NCBI GenBank assembly: GCA_015661185.1
Contig: JACVXU010000015.1
Coordinates: 1 to 45,909, forward strand
Direction of reading: 5' to 3'
Source of the DNA: Bacteroidota bacterium
GTDB lineage: Bacteria; Bacteroidota; Ignavibacteria; UBA10030
DNA: 45,909 bases
Shown here: one piece after another, positions 8,403 to 18,004 of the stretch
Layout: the number at the start of each line of letters is the position of its first letter
Numbering within the stretch: the first letter of the stretch is position 1
Position numbers and translations under genes: made by a program
Notes under the pieces: model-generated
Told to the model about the DNA's origin: nothing
The model's input: the letters and a program-made list of their open reading frames with translations, nothing else
The model's database searches: none

Positions 8403-11400
8403 ATGAACGTCCGTACGATCTTGTTGTGGGGGAGCATCGCGGTCCTGCTGCTTGTGCAAGCTTGTCAGAATCCGACAGGACCTGAACAGCAGGTTACGTC
8501 CATTCCGACGTCGGTCCGCGGCATGGTGATGAGGAACGACAACCTTGCGCCGATTGCCAATGCGATTATTTATGACATTGGAGGGCTTGCCCAGGATACA
8601 TCAAAAGGCGACGGCGCATTTCGGCTGATATACCAACTGCTGTCGCAAACGAAGACCCGGATCATCGGCTCACGCGCTGGATTCGGCAATGACACTGCCT
8701 CCGTAACTTTGAATCCGGGAGTTGACACGACGATTGTCTTGCGGCTCAGAGCAGACAGCACCAGCCCCTCCGGGGCGGTTTCGACCGGAAAGGCCGCGAA
8801 TATCGTTCTCATCACTTCAGGAGCAGACAACATCTCCATTCGTGGAACAGGGTCCAATGAAACTGCGCTGTTGTTGTTCGAAGTGCGGGACTCTCTCGGC
8901 AGCCCGATCGCCGGCGTCAACAAACTCAAAGTAAACTTCTCTATCCTCGGAGGACCAGGCGGTGGAGAGTACGTCTTCCCGATATCGGCTGAGACAGACC
9001 CTCTGACGGGGCGAGTGACTACGCGCGTTTCGAGCGGCACGAAAGCTGGTGTTCTTCAGATTGTCGCCACTACGACCGTGCCGGGCACACCACCACTTAC
9101 GATCAAGTCGAGTCCCATCAGGGTCACAATTTCAGGCGGCCTGCCAGTTGAGGAGCGCTTCTCACTTAGTCGCAAGCCGATCAACGTTGCTGGAGGAGTG
9201 TACGATAATCTTCGAGCCCAGATCATGGTCATTGTGGGCGACAAAGAAGGAAACCCTGTCCAGCCCGGAACGGCGGTTTCCTTTTCGACGACAGGCGGAA
9301 TCATCCAACCGAACGCACTTACCGACAAAGATGGAATCGCAACAGTTGATTTGATTTCAGGTAATCCACGTCCGGCGAATTCAGTCGCTCTCGTGACGGC
9401 GAGGACCATTGGAGATAGTGGTAAGGTCATCCAGAAGCAGACAGCGGTTTTGTTCTCTGGAGCGACACGTATCTTGACGCCTTCAACATCCATTGTTGTA
9501 CCCGATAGTGGTTCTACGACGTTTGAGTATCGGGTCCAGGATCCGAATGGATTCCCCCTCGTCGGGGGATCGAACATTACTCTGTCGGTGGACGGCCCGG
9601 GCTCCGGTGAATTGGAATTGTCTGGTGATGTGACCAGGTCGCTGGAGGACTCAGGTGATCCCACTACAACGCTCTTCAAGGCCACGGTTCTGGATAAGAA
9701 ACTGCGCGGACCGGCCGGCGCAGTCACTTTCAAACTCACGGTCGTCAGCCAGAATGGGAATGTAACTGCGACATTCCCCGGCCTGGTATTGCAGGACACG
9801 AGCGTGGTCCTCCCGGCATCCAAGTCCGGGCGCGCATCGAGCCTGACACTTGTTTCGATTTCCAATCCAGAGGTATCGGTTACAGGAACCGGATCTAATG
9901 AAACCGCGCGGCTGACATTTGTGGCAAAAGATTCAGCAGGAAATCCTGTGGAACTGCAAAAACGTGCGTTCGTCACATTCTCAATTTCTCCGCTTGGAGG
10001 AGTCGGTGGTGGCGAGTTCTTGTATCCCGTGTCCGATTCGACGGACCCGGCGGGGCAGGTTGGAACGACATTTAGCTCTGGTACGCGTTCTGGAGTTGTG
10101 CAGGTTGTTGCCCGGACGGTTGTGAGTGGTCGGACCATTACATCCTCGCCCGTCAGATTAACGATATCCCAGGGACTTCCCGATCCGTTACATTTCACTG
10201 CGAATTTGACGCCAGCGAACATTGTTACCTGGCCTACAAACGCCGGGCTACAGGTCGCGACTGTTCTGGTGCAAGTTGGTGACAGATACGGAAATCCCGT
10301 ACATGCGAATACGGCGCTCTATTTCAGCACAACTGCTGGTATCATCCAGGCGGGGGCTCTCACTGATAATCGCGGGATGGCTTCGGTCGCCCTGTTTGGG
10401 GGCAACCCGTTGCCTGTGGGTGATAGCTTGCAGGTCTCTGTGCAGACGGTGGGTGAGGGCGGTGTCTCGATTGTTCGAACCCTTGTATTCCGTATCACGA
10501 GCAGTACCGGCTCGTTCAAATCTGGCTTTGCATCCAGCCTGACGATTCTCTCCGTCGAAACTGCTCAGCTCGCTGTGCGTGGCACGGGAGCTGTTGAAGC
10601 TTCCACTCTTACTTTTGTGGCAAAAGACTCCGCCGGAAATTTGTTGGACGAGAAGCGTCGGATTCTCGTGAACTTTTCGATTTCTCCATCAGGCGGAATC
10701 GGAGGAGGTGAATTCTTATCGCCTTCGACCGGGTACACAGACGCGGCTGGCGAGGTAAAAACAACCTTTAATTCCGGTATCCGATCGGGTGTTGTGCAGA
10801 TAGTCGCGACAGCCAACGTGCTAGGCCAGACAATTTCTGTCGCCTCCGGGCGGTTGACAATTTCTGGCGGCTTCCCGGATCCAACGAAGTTGTCCGCCAC
10901 CCTCTCGCGAGTCAACATGCCCGGCATAGCCAGGAGTGGCATAGTCGGTTCGCTGACTGTTCAAGTCGGAGACAGATTTGGAAATCCGGTGCAGCCGGGA
11001 ACGGCTCTCTCTTTCAGCACCACGGGAGGACTCATCCAATCAGTGGCACAAACGGACGCCTCAGGACTGGCGACTGTGGTCTTGCAGGGAGGACTCCCAA
11101 CTCCGAGCGATCCAACACTCGGTCCTGGATATGGGATTATCACACTCCAGACCGTCGGTGAAGGTGGAATTGCCATCTCGAAGGCGATCCCATTCCTCTT
11201 CTCCGGCGCCCCAAGGGTAACGCTTCAGAATGTTCCGACTGACACGGTAAGGATCTTTGACGGGTCTTCATTTGATATCGACTACACGGTCGCAGATGTC
11301 AATGGCAACCCGGTTTCGGATGGACATACCGTCGTCGTAACGGTTTCTGGTCAGGGTGCCCCAGGGATTGCACTTTCCGGTGATGTCAGTGTCAACACGC

Positions 11401-12737
11401 CTGATACGCAAGACAAAGTCAACTTCACGCGTTACCGATTCCGGGCGACGGACAACGCTATCAATGGTGGCCCGAGCGGTGAGTTGGTGTTTACCATAAC
11501 GGTAAACGGGGAATCGGGAAGGTATATCCGGAAGTTCTATGGCATTCTCCAGACGCCGCAGGTGGCGAACACTGTACCGCCAACGGCGCGACAACCATCG
11601 CAGATCGCATTTCTCGGTATCACGAATTCTGACATCTACGTTGCTGGCGTCGGCAATACGGAGAACTCTGTCATAACGTACGAGGTGCGCGACTCGCTTG
11701 GTATTCCAATCGACAAGACGCGGCGCGTGTTTGCGACGTTTGGTCTCGAGTTCTACCCCAACAACAATGTCGGAGGAGGAATGCCCCCCCGGATCATCCC
11801 ATCTGCGGACAGCACTGACGATTCCGGAAAGCTCCGGACGGCTATCGTGAGTGGCACGCAGGCAGGTGTCGTGCAGATCGTTGCAAGGCTACAGCTCCCC
11901 GGCGGAGGTCAGGTTGCATCGCAGCCCGTGAGGGTCTCTATCCACGCGGGATTTGCAGACCAGAGACACTTTACGATCACTCCGAGCCGCTGGGTCACCC
12001 CTGGCTACGATCCGTTAACGGCTTTCCCATTCTTCAACCAGGTTCAATTCACTACCGTTGTCGCTGACACGTTCAGCAATCCGGTCCAGAAGAATACGGC
12101 AGTGTACTACAATACGCAGGCCGGTGTAATGCAGACAGGGACGACCGGTGACCTGTCGACTTACACAGACAGCAGGGGTATCTCGACATCGTGGTTGTTC
12201 ACGGTCAATCCAAAACCGATTGCTCCTCCGTTCGCGGATCTGGTTGCTGGCTCGGGCCGTCAGGGCTATCACTGGGTGTATGCTCAGACCCAGGGAAGGG
12301 GAGGGAAGTGGATCATTGACAGCGTCCTGGTGGTTTGGAACAAGGCGCCGATCGTCATAACAGGCATACCGGTTGTGGTGGTACCGGTCCCGGTTTCAGG
12401 GTCATCAGCCTCGATCTCTATCACCGTCAAGGATGCCAATGGTAACCCATTGTGCGACGGGACAACGATCACGGCGTCCGTCGAATTCACGTCGGATATC
12501 TCGGGCATCAAGTTCGGTGTCGGAGGTGACCTCTCGAGCTCGCGGGCATTCATCATGCCAAATGCTTCGTACGCGAGGTACCCCGGGTCGAACATAACTG
12601 ATTTCTCGTTCTTTGTCTCCGATCTTTCTACGGGTGGCGGCGCGCCAATCGGGCAGTCGATGATTGTGTCACTTGAAATCGTATCACCGAATCTCGCCTC
12701 TCGCGTTGTTTCCTTCGCAGCTGTGATCGTGCCGTAG
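8403..12737 (+). CDS. Giant lipoprotein with repeated Ig-like (Big_1-type) modules
   Basis: 1,444 residues. ATG 8403 follows GGGGAG and starts a lipoprotein signal with the lipobox LVQAC (Cys21); the longer frame from 8352 has no such support. After a carboxypeptidase-regulatory-like beta domain (about 40-120), four modules repeat. Each opens with a segment A (SLTLVS ... RGTGSNETA ... GGGEF ... SGTRSGVVQIVA), then an invasin-like segment B (VGDRxGNPVxxxTALxFSTTGGIIQ...TDxxGxA). Modules 1, 3 and 4 add a third segment C (VxDxNGNPxxxGxxIxxxV...GDVS); module 2 lacks it. Module DNA starts near 8780, 9827, 10524 and 11586. Big_1-like folds form rigid rods in adhesins and intimins. The gene directly follows the secretin, so its product may decorate or be exported by that machine. 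Ligand and exact topology are not visible. Confidence 0.8.
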   Translation: MNVRTILLWGSIAVLLLVQACQNPTGPEQQVTSIPTSVRGMVMRNDNLAPIANAIIYDIGGLAQDTSKGDGAFRLIYQLLSQTKTRIIGSRAGFGNDTASVTLNPGVDTTIVLRLRADSTSPSGAVSTGKAANIVLITSGADNISIRGTGSNETALLLFEVRDSLGSPIAGVNKLKVNFSILGGPGGGEYVFPISAETDPLTGRVTTRVSSGTKAGVLQIVATTTVPGTPPLTIKSSPIRVTISGGLPVEERFSLSRKPINVAGGVYDNLRAQIMVIVGDKEGNPVQPGTAVSFSTTGGIIQPNALTDKDGIATVDLISGNPRPANSVALVTARTIGDSGKVIQKQTAVLFSGATRILTPSTSIVVPDSGSTTFEYRVQDPNGFPLVGGSNITLSVDGPGSGELELSGDVTRSLEDSGDPTTTLFKATVLDKKLRGPAGAVTFKLTVVSQNGNVTATFPGLVLQDTSVVLPASKSGRASSLTLVSISNPEVSVTGTGSNETARLTFVAKDSAGNPVELQKRAFVTFSISPLGGVGGGEFLYPVSDSTDPAGQVGTTFSSGTRSGVVQVVARTVVSGRTITSSPVRLTISQGLPDPLHFTANLTPANIVTWPTNAGLQVATVLVQVGDRYGNPVHANTALYFSTTAGIIQAGALTDNRGMASVALFGGNPLPVGDSLQVSVQTVGEGGVSIVRTLVFRITSSTGSFKSGFASSLTILSVETAQLAVRGTGAVEASTLTFVAKDSAGNLLDEKRRILVNFSISPSGGIGGGEFLSPSTGYTDAAGEVKTTFNSGIRSGVVQIVATANVLGQTISVASGRLTISGGFPDPTKLSATLSRVNMPGIARSGIVGSLTVQVGDRFGNPVQPGTALSFSTTGGLIQSVAQTDASGLATVVLQGGLPTPSDPTLGPGYGIITLQTVGEGGIAISKAIPFLFSGAPRVTLQNVPTDTVRIFDGSSFDIDYTVADVNGNPVSDGHTVVVTVSGQGAPGIALSGDVSVNTPDTQDKVNFTRYRFRATDNAINGGPSGELVFTITVNGESGRYIRKFYGILQTPQVANTVPPTARQPSQIAFLGITNSDIYVAGVGNTENSVITYEVRDSLGIPIDKTRRVFATFGLEFYPNNNVGGGMPPRIIPSADSTDDSGKLRTAIVSGTQAGVVQIVARLQLPGGGQVASQPVRVSIHAGFADQRHFTITPSRWVTPGYDPLTAFPFFNQVQFTTVVADTFSNPVQKNTAVYYNTQAGVMQTGTTGDLSTYTDSRGISTSWLFTVNPKPIAPPFADLVAGSGRQGYHWVYAQTQGRGGKWIIDSVLVVWNKAPIVITGIPVVVVPVPVSGSSASISITVKDANGNPLCDGTTITASVEFTSDISGIKFGVGGDLSSSRAFIMPNASYARYPGSNITDFSFFVSDLSTGGGAPIGQSMIVSLEIVSPNLASRVVSFAAVIVP

Positions 12738-12758
12738 TTTGAGGCTGTAGGTCGAAGC

Positions 12759-12797
12759 AACTCCGTCTTCTCCTGTGCTGGAGGAGACGGAGTTTTT
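12759..12797 (+). terminator. Rho-independent terminator after the Ig lipoprotein
   Basis: aactccgtcttctcc (12759-12773) and ggaggagacggagtt (12780-12794) form a strong stem with a short loop, followed by a T-rich run (tttttatt) on the plus strand only. It ends the pilus-like gene run before the convergent minus-strand operon. The remaining bases to 12945 show nothing further. Confidence 0.9.
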
Positions 12798-12945
12798 ATT
12801 TGGATACGGCCTGGAGGGCGATAAGATGGGCAACCACAGTTGTTTGTATTTCCGTAATTGAGCGGCTTGATGTGGGGGAGGCGGCTTCAGACTGCGAGGA
12901 ACTGCGGGCGGCTGAGATCTTGTTTCTGTGTTTTCGGCATGGTAG

Positions 12946-13938
12946 CTAGAGGAAACCATGCTCTCGATACCATGCAAACGTCCTATGGACTGCTTCGCAG
13001 AACGGTGTGAACGCGTATCCCAACTCGGATTGAGCTTTTCTGCAGCTGATGTGATAGTTGAGGTCGGTGCCGGCTAGAAGCTCTCGTGTTACCCAGGGAC
13101 GCCGCTGAAGCACATCGGCGATGATTTCTGAAGACGTAGTCACGATCTTGACGAGACTCGTCGGCACCCGAAAGAGCGGCTTGATGCCCCCGACGATCTC
13201 AGCGATTGTCGTGATAATCTCCCGGCGCGACAGGTTTTCTCCGCTGAGAATGTAACGCTCACCCGTGCGTCCATAACGCGCCGCGAGCAGATGGCCTTGG
13301 ACGACATCATCTACATAAACCACGCTCATCCCCCCGCGAACGTAGTAGAATATCTTCCTCTGATAGACATCCCGGATCAACTGTCCACCGTGAAAGTGAA
13401 TGTCCCGCGGCCCGATGATGACAGTCGGGTTCACCATCACGGCATCGAGCCCGAGTTTCACGCCCCGGTGAATCTCCGTTTCAGCCTTGTGCTTGGAGAT
13501 CCGGTACCCTACATCGTACGGCTCCCAGTTGAAACGACACGTCTCGTCAGCAAGAGAACCATGCTCAGGGAACCCAACCGCTGCGGTCGAGCTGGTGTGA
13601 ACAAGTCTTCGGATGCCAAGTTGAAGGCAGGCTTCGACGACATTGCGCGTACCCAGGATGTTGACGTCGTACATGAGGGGGCGTTCTTTCCTCCAGTGCG
13701 ATATGACCGCTGCCGTGTGGAACACGGTGTCGCAGCCCTTCATTGCCATGCGGAGAGAGTCGATATCGCGCACATCTCCGAGAACATGCTCGACATCGAG
13801 TGTGCCAATTGCCCGCAGGTCAGACCCGGGACGACGGAGTATTCTGACGCCGCAGCCCACTTCGAGCAGCGAAGCGGCCAGGTTTGAGCCAAGAAAGCCG
13901 GTACCGCCAGTGACCAGGACGTTTTTCACTTCAGACAC
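12946..13938 (-). CDS. NAD-dependent epimerase/dehydratase (extended SDR)
   Basis: 330 residues, typical of extended short-chain dehydrogenases. The N-terminal nucleotide-binding motif is TGGTGFLG (about 10-17), a Ser-rich catalytic strand is HTSSTAAVG (about 114-122), and the catalytic pair is Y145xxxK149 (YRISK). The overall style is close to dihydroflavonol-4-reductase-like and HpnA-like sugar/lipid epimerases; substrate specificity cannot be read from the sequence. It is the last gene of a six-gene minus-strand run and begins 25 bases after the GT-C glycosyltransferase stop. Together with that enzyme and the MGDG-synthase-like enzyme upstream it suggests a role in envelope glycolipid or polyprenyl-sugar metabolism, which is inference. 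Confidence 0.85.
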   Translation of the reverse strand: MSEVKNVLVTGGTGFLGSNLAASLLEVGCGVRILRRPGSDLRAIGTLDVEHVLGDVRDIDSLRMAMKGCDTVFHTAAVISHWRKERPLMYDVNILGTRNVVEACLQLGIRRLVHTSSTAAVGFPEHGSLADETCRFNWEPYDVGYRISKHKAETEIHRGVKLGLDAVMVNPTVIIGPRDIHFHGGQLIRDVYQRKIFYYVRGGMSVVYVDDVVQGHLLAARYGRTGERYILSGENLSRREIITTIAEIVGGIKPLFRVPTSLVKIVTTSSEIIADVLQRRPWVTRELLAGTDLNYHISCRKAQSELGYAFTPFCEAVHRTFAWYREHGFL

Positions 13939-13963
13939 CCAAAGAATAAATAATCTGCAAATC

Positions 13964-16438
13964 TCACTTCGATGAGAGCTTCATTCGCGCGATGGTATTT
14001 GTTGAATCCAGTCCGAGAACGCGCTCGAATGCCAAGCGCGCTGCCAAAGGAGCTTCTTTGTCCTCGAAGAGCTGAGCCTGGAAGAGCCACGCGGCGACGC
14101 TGTGCGGGTCTTCTCGCAGCGCACGCTGTGCCTCGTCGATGGCCTCTTCCGTGAGATCCACGCTTCTGAAGGATCGTGCGATTGAGAGATGGAAAGCGCT
14201 TCGCTGTTGGGAGGTGAGGGCGCTTCGCAGTGAGTCTTCCGTTTGATCGATGAATGCAAATTGATGGACTATGGCGTTGGCGCGGTCGATTACTTTAAGA
14301 TGACGGAGGTATGCCCGTGCCTGGGATGTGTCACCCCGCTGTAAGGCATAATCCCATCCCCAGAGGAGCCCTACAAAGTACGTGGAGTCCTGGGCCAGGT
14401 GGTTGCGGAGAATAGTGTATGCGTAGTCGTAGTATCCAAGATCCCAGTAGAACCTTGCATTGTCAATCACGGTCAGCGAGCGGTCCTCAGGGTTTCCAGA
14501 CGATTCCACCCTGCGTTGAGAATACGCCACAGCGAGATGCTTCGACGCCAGGGAGATGTAAGACGTAGCTTGACCATACCTGTATAGTTTCTGGAGTTCT
14601 TCCGATGCCTCATCCAGCTGTCCGCTCATCGCGTACGCAAGCAGGAGCTGATACGGTATCAGGACCTGATCTGGCGCCAGCAGTTGGGCCCGTTTTAGCG
14701 GGGAAATAGCAGCGTCAAATCTTCCGCCCATCAACTCCCGGCGTCCTATGCGCAGGAGCCCGTTTGCGCTCGTTGTGTCGGGTTCCATTTGCTTGGTGGC
14801 CAGCGACACCTCTTTTGGACTGAGGTACGTTGGATGCACTTTGAACAATCGCATTCCCGCGATCTGGCAGACAGGCTCGAACCAGAATCGCCTTGACTCG
14901 CCCATCTGGAATTCATATGACGGGAAACCATCCCATGAGCTTGTCGAGATGACATAGTCTGCTGCAGATGTCCGCAGGTAGCGCTCAAAAGTCGTAACGG
15001 GGACGGCGCTATTCAGCTCAAGCAGTTTCCGATCTCCGATGAAGAGGCATACTTCCTTTGCCGATCCGGCTATGACTGATCCCCTTGGAGTGTGCTCCTT
15101 GATTGCCTGCCCGAGAATTGTCCAGGGCTTCGCGAACAGGTTTTTCCCAAGGCCGGCTTGCCGCAAATGATCATAGAATTCAAGGGAGTTTGTGGTGTAC
15201 CGCAAATTGGTCCGCTCAAGCTCGAAGATGCATATCAGGTTTGGCAGAACGACAAGACCGACGAGAATGAGGGCAAGATTGCGGGCGATCCGAACTCTCT
15301 TCTGGAGCCAGCGAACGAAAGCCCACTTGATCGCAACAAGCACATAGAAGATCAGGATCGGGATTACGGGCAACAGAAAGCGGACATCGCGGACCGGGTA
15401 GAGAAGGATGATCAGAAGATATGCCACGACGAACACGATCCGCGCGAGCCCCGTCGTTCGATCTCTCAGGTCCCGCCAGATGCCGAAGCATAGGAAAGGC
15501 AAAAAGAAAACAGGAACGACATACTTAAGCACATTCATCGCCCGGTAATAGCTGAGGAACAATCCTGTCGGCTCGACAATCAACACATCCGGAATTGGGT
15601 AGAAGATCAAGCCGGCGAGGTGAAGGGCGTATCCCGACGCATTGCTGACCAGGCGCAAACCGAATTCCTGCACCAGTGACGACTGCGGTGGTGTAAGGAA
15701 GTGCTCAAAGATGAAATTGACGTTCGTTGCCTGCGCGGCGGGAGGCGCGCCGACAAGAACCAGATTTCTGTACAGCCAAACACCAAGGCAGACGGCAAAG
15801 CCGAGAATAATCAGGACTGCTCTTCGGTACTGTTTTCTCACCAGGAAGTAGAGCACGATCGCCCCGACAAGAGCGACTGCGACCTCCCTGAGGAGGACGA
15901 TGAGAGATGTGATGAGGACGAGTGTGATCAGGTCGCTCTTTCTGGACGGGTCACCCGATTCAAGCCGCTCGAGCAACAGGAAGCACCAAGAGACCGCCCA
16001 AAGAAATGAAGTCTCTGAAAGAACCTCGGTTGAAAGAAGCAGCAGCAATGGATTGAAAACGATCGGAACAACGCCGATGATGGCGATCGTTTTGTCGAAG
16101 AACCGCCGCAAGAGCGAATAGAAGGCGAGAATGAACAATACGCCGAGGAGTAGCGTCCAGATCTTGCCGGCGAGAAGGGAATACGGGAAAAACAACAGTA
16201 CCGGAGATAGAAGGACAGAGAAGAACGGAGCGTTCACGACGAAGCGCTCGGGCTCTGGTTGGGTTTCGTCAATAAACCCCTTCGCATGGGCAAATGAGGT
16301 GCCCCAGATGACGTATCGGGTACTATCGGTATAGAGCGAAAGATCGTTCAGCCTGAGCGCTCCCAGGAGCACGTACGCCAGACTCAGCAGAACGACCACG
16401 CGGTATTCACGGAAAACGGAGGCACGGAGAAATGCCAT
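13964..16438 (-). CDS. GT-C-type membrane glycosyltransferase with C-terminal TPRs
   Basis: 824 residues. About residues 12-400 hold roughly ten hydrophobic helices, with an acidic residue in the first external loop (YTDSTRY, D38), as in ArnT/PMT-like GT-C glycosyltransferases that use polyprenyl-phosphate sugars on the outer face of the inner membrane. A soluble region follows, and from about 560 to the end there are several TPR-like helical repeats (for example AISPLKRAQLLAPDQ and DEAQRALREDPHSVAAWL) that probably bind partner proteins. The combination of GT-C core and TPR tail is common in Bacteroidota-type and deltaproteobacterial genomes. It follows the UDG gene by 15 bases. Acceptor and sugar are unknown. 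Confidence 0.78.
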   Translation of the reverse strand: MAFLRASVFREYRVVVLLSLAYVLLGALRLNDLSLYTDSTRYVIWGTSFAHAKGFIDETQPEPERFVVNAPFFSVLLSPVLLFFPYSLLAGKIWTLLLGVLFILAFYSLLRRFFDKTIAIIGVVPIVFNPLLLLLSTEVLSETSFLWAVSWCFLLLERLESGDPSRKSDLITLVLITSLIVLLREVAVALVGAIVLYFLVRKQYRRAVLIILGFAVCLGVWLYRNLVLVGAPPAAQATNVNFIFEHFLTPPQSSLVQEFGLRLVSNASGYALHLAGLIFYPIPDVLIVEPTGLFLSYYRAMNVLKYVVPVFFLPFLCFGIWRDLRDRTTGLARIVFVVAYLLIILLYPVRDVRFLLPVIPILIFYVLVAIKWAFVRWLQKRVRIARNLALILVGLVVLPNLICIFELERTNLRYTTNSLEFYDHLRQAGLGKNLFAKPWTILGQAIKEHTPRGSVIAGSAKEVCLFIGDRKLLELNSAVPVTTFERYLRTSAADYVISTSSWDGFPSYEFQMGESRRFWFEPVCQIAGMRLFKVHPTYLSPKEVSLATKQMEPDTTSANGLLRIGRRELMGGRFDAAISPLKRAQLLAPDQVLIPYQLLLAYAMSGQLDEASEELQKLYRYGQATSYISLASKHLAVAYSQRRVESSGNPEDRSLTVIDNARFYWDLGYYDYAYTILRNHLAQDSTYFVGLLWGWDYALQRGDTSQARAYLRHLKVIDRANAIVHQFAFIDQTEDSLRSALTSQQRSAFHLSIARSFRSVDLTEEAIDEAQRALREDPHSVAAWLFQAQLFEDKEAPLAARLAFERVLGLDSTNTIARMKLSSK

Positions 16439-16453
16439 ATGATCAGGTCGGGA

Positions 16454-17140
16454 TCAGGATTTCTTCAACAATGACTGTGCCCGGCGAAAGATCGAATCGA
16501 ACATTGGTTCTGTGAGTTTGCCGGTGAAAGTGTTTTGCTGGCTTGGGTGGAAGGAGCCGAGCAAGATGAACCGGTCATTGAGAGTGTACTCCGCTCCATG
16601 TGAAAACAGAGGCTTCTTGTCTTTCGGTCCCCCGCTGAATTCTCGAAGTGCAGCTACGGCGGCGTCGAATCCGATCCTCCCTAAACCCACAACAACCTTT
16701 ACACGGTTCAGAAGCAGCAATTCCTTCAGGAGGAACGGTCGACAGTTCATAATCTCCTTCGGGAGGAGCTTGTTCTGCGGTGGCGCACATCGGCAGGTCG
16801 CCGTGATATAGCAATTCGTGAGCATCAAACCGTCTTCTCGCGAAGCGGATGTCGGCTGGTTCGCGAAGCCGGCTTTGCAGAGTGCCCGATAGAGCCAATC
16901 TCCGCTCCGATCACCAGTGAACATACGTCCGGTTCGGTTCCCCCCATGTGCGGCGGGGGCGAGGCCGATGAGCAACAGTTCTGCACGCGGGTCGCCAAAA
17001 CTCGGGTTTGGTTTGCCCCAATACTCCTGGTCTGCGAATCGCCTGGTTTTCACCCGGGCGATCTTCTTTCGCCACCGGACCAATCGAGGACACCGTTGGC
17101 ACTTGATGACATGGCGTTGGAGCGTTTCGAGTTCACTCAT
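16454..17140 (-). CDS. Family 5 uracil-DNA glycosylase (UDGb-type)
   Basis: 228 residues. The signature GLAPAAHGGNRTGRMFTGD begins at about residue 59, and the second motif HPSQQNTFTGK at about 198; both are diagnostic for family 5 (UDGb) enzymes. Cysteines C14 and C17 at the N-terminus together with C116/C118 and C133 match the 4Fe-4S cluster of iron-sulfur UDGs. Family 5 enzymes remove uracil and some other deaminated bases from DNA, and lack the polar catalytic residue in motif A; the GLAPA form here agrees with that. Family 4 is less likely because of the AAHGGNRTGR stretch. It lies within a run of otherwise metabolic genes, so co-transcription may be incidental. Confidence 0.9.
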   Translation of the reverse strand: MSELETLQRHVIKCQRCPRLVRWRKKIARVKTRRFADQEYWGKPNPSFGDPRAELLLIGLAPAAHGGNRTGRMFTGDRSGDWLYRALCKAGFANQPTSASREDGLMLTNCYITATCRCAPPQNKLLPKEIMNCRPFLLKELLLLNRVKVVVGLGRIGFDAAVAALREFSGGPKDKKPLFSHGAEYTLNDRFILLGSFHPSQQNTFTGKLTEPMFDSIFRRAQSLLKKS

Positions 17141-17174
17141 GGGTTAAGCCGCAGCGCCGGGCATGACATGACCG

Positions 17175-17972
17175 CTAATTCAACCGATTGAGAAATTCTA
17201 TCAGGCGCTTGTTGAATTCAGGAGCATTCTCCAGATTGCTCATATGTCCTGCATGAACAACCACGTGTAACTCGGAGTTGACGATGCGACTGTGCATCGA
17301 TTCAGAGACTGTCGGAGGTGTCAGCTTGTCGTGTTCACCTACGAGAATGAGTGTTGGAACGTTGATCGTTGAAAGGGCGGCAGAGGTATCCGTTCGGCAT
17401 CCCAATGCAAGGGATGCTCCGGAGATGCCGATCGGGGAATTGGCACGGATCATCTTCTTGATGGATTCAACGATTTCAGGGTGTGTCTGAAATGTCTGGG
17501 GCGCAAGGATTGATGTCGCGAATTCGTCAGCAAATGGCCCGGTGCCGTTTGTCTTGACGTTCCTGACAATCGCGGAACGCTTGAGCTTTGCTTCATTCGT
17601 GTCCGCTTCGCTTTTCGTGTCGCACAAAACGAGCGCTTTGATTCGCTCGGGGGATCGCTCATAAGCACGCAGAGCAATATAGCCCCCCATCGAAAGCCCG
17701 CAGATGATCGCGCGATCGATGACGAGATGGTCGAGGAGAGAGAGAAGGTCATCGACGAAGAACTCGATGGTATACTGTCCATCGCCGATGTCGCTTTCGC
17801 CGTGCCCCCGAATGTCATACGTGATTGCCCGGAAGTGATTCGGTAATGCTTTCATCTGCGGTTCCCACATCGTATGGTTCAAGGGGAATCCGTGGATGAA
17901 GACGACCGGGATGCCTTGCGGCAAACCCCGCTCGGTGTAGTTGATCGTGGTACCGTTCAGTTTGATCTTCAT
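17175..17972 (-). CDS. Alpha/beta hydrolase
   Basis: 265 residues with the full alpha/beta-hydrolase layout: oxyanion segment HGFPLNH near residue 27, nucleophile elbow GLSMGG (Ser about 94), acid GEHDKLTP (Asp about 214) and catalytic HAGHMSNLE (His about 242). The closest style is 3-oxoadipate enol-lactonase/haloperoxidase-like hydrolases (PcaD family), but this group is broad and the substrate cannot be inferred. It is separated by 34 bases from the UDG gene and by 32 from the glycosyltransferase gene, so it belongs to the same transcript. Confidence 0.85.
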   Translation of the reverse strand: MKIKLNGTTINYTERGLPQGIPVVFIHGFPLNHTMWEPQMKALPNHFRAITYDIRGHGESDIGDGQYTIEFFVDDLLSLLDHLVIDRAIICGLSMGGYIALRAYERSPERIKALVLCDTKSEADTNEAKLKRSAIVRNVKTNGTGPFADEFATSILAPQTFQTHPEIVESIKKMIRANSPIGISGASLALGCRTDTSAALSTINVPTLILVGEHDKLTPPTVSESMHSRIVNSELHVVVHAGHMSNLENAPEFNKRLIEFLNRLN

Positions 17973-18004
17973 AAGATTCTCAGAGTTGATGAAAGGCAGT
18001 GTTC

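Noticed and set aside
9056-10222. Long minus-strand open frame (388 codons) inside the Ig lipoprotein gene
   Set aside because: An antisense shadow of the repeat-rich Thr/Ser/Val codons on the plus strand; no start signal or family.
8780-12700. Repeated DNA in the lipoprotein gene as a possible CRISPR or mobile element
   Set aside because: The periodicity is at the protein level with a unit of about 0.7-1.1 kb in one continuous reading frame; no short identical repeats with spacers.
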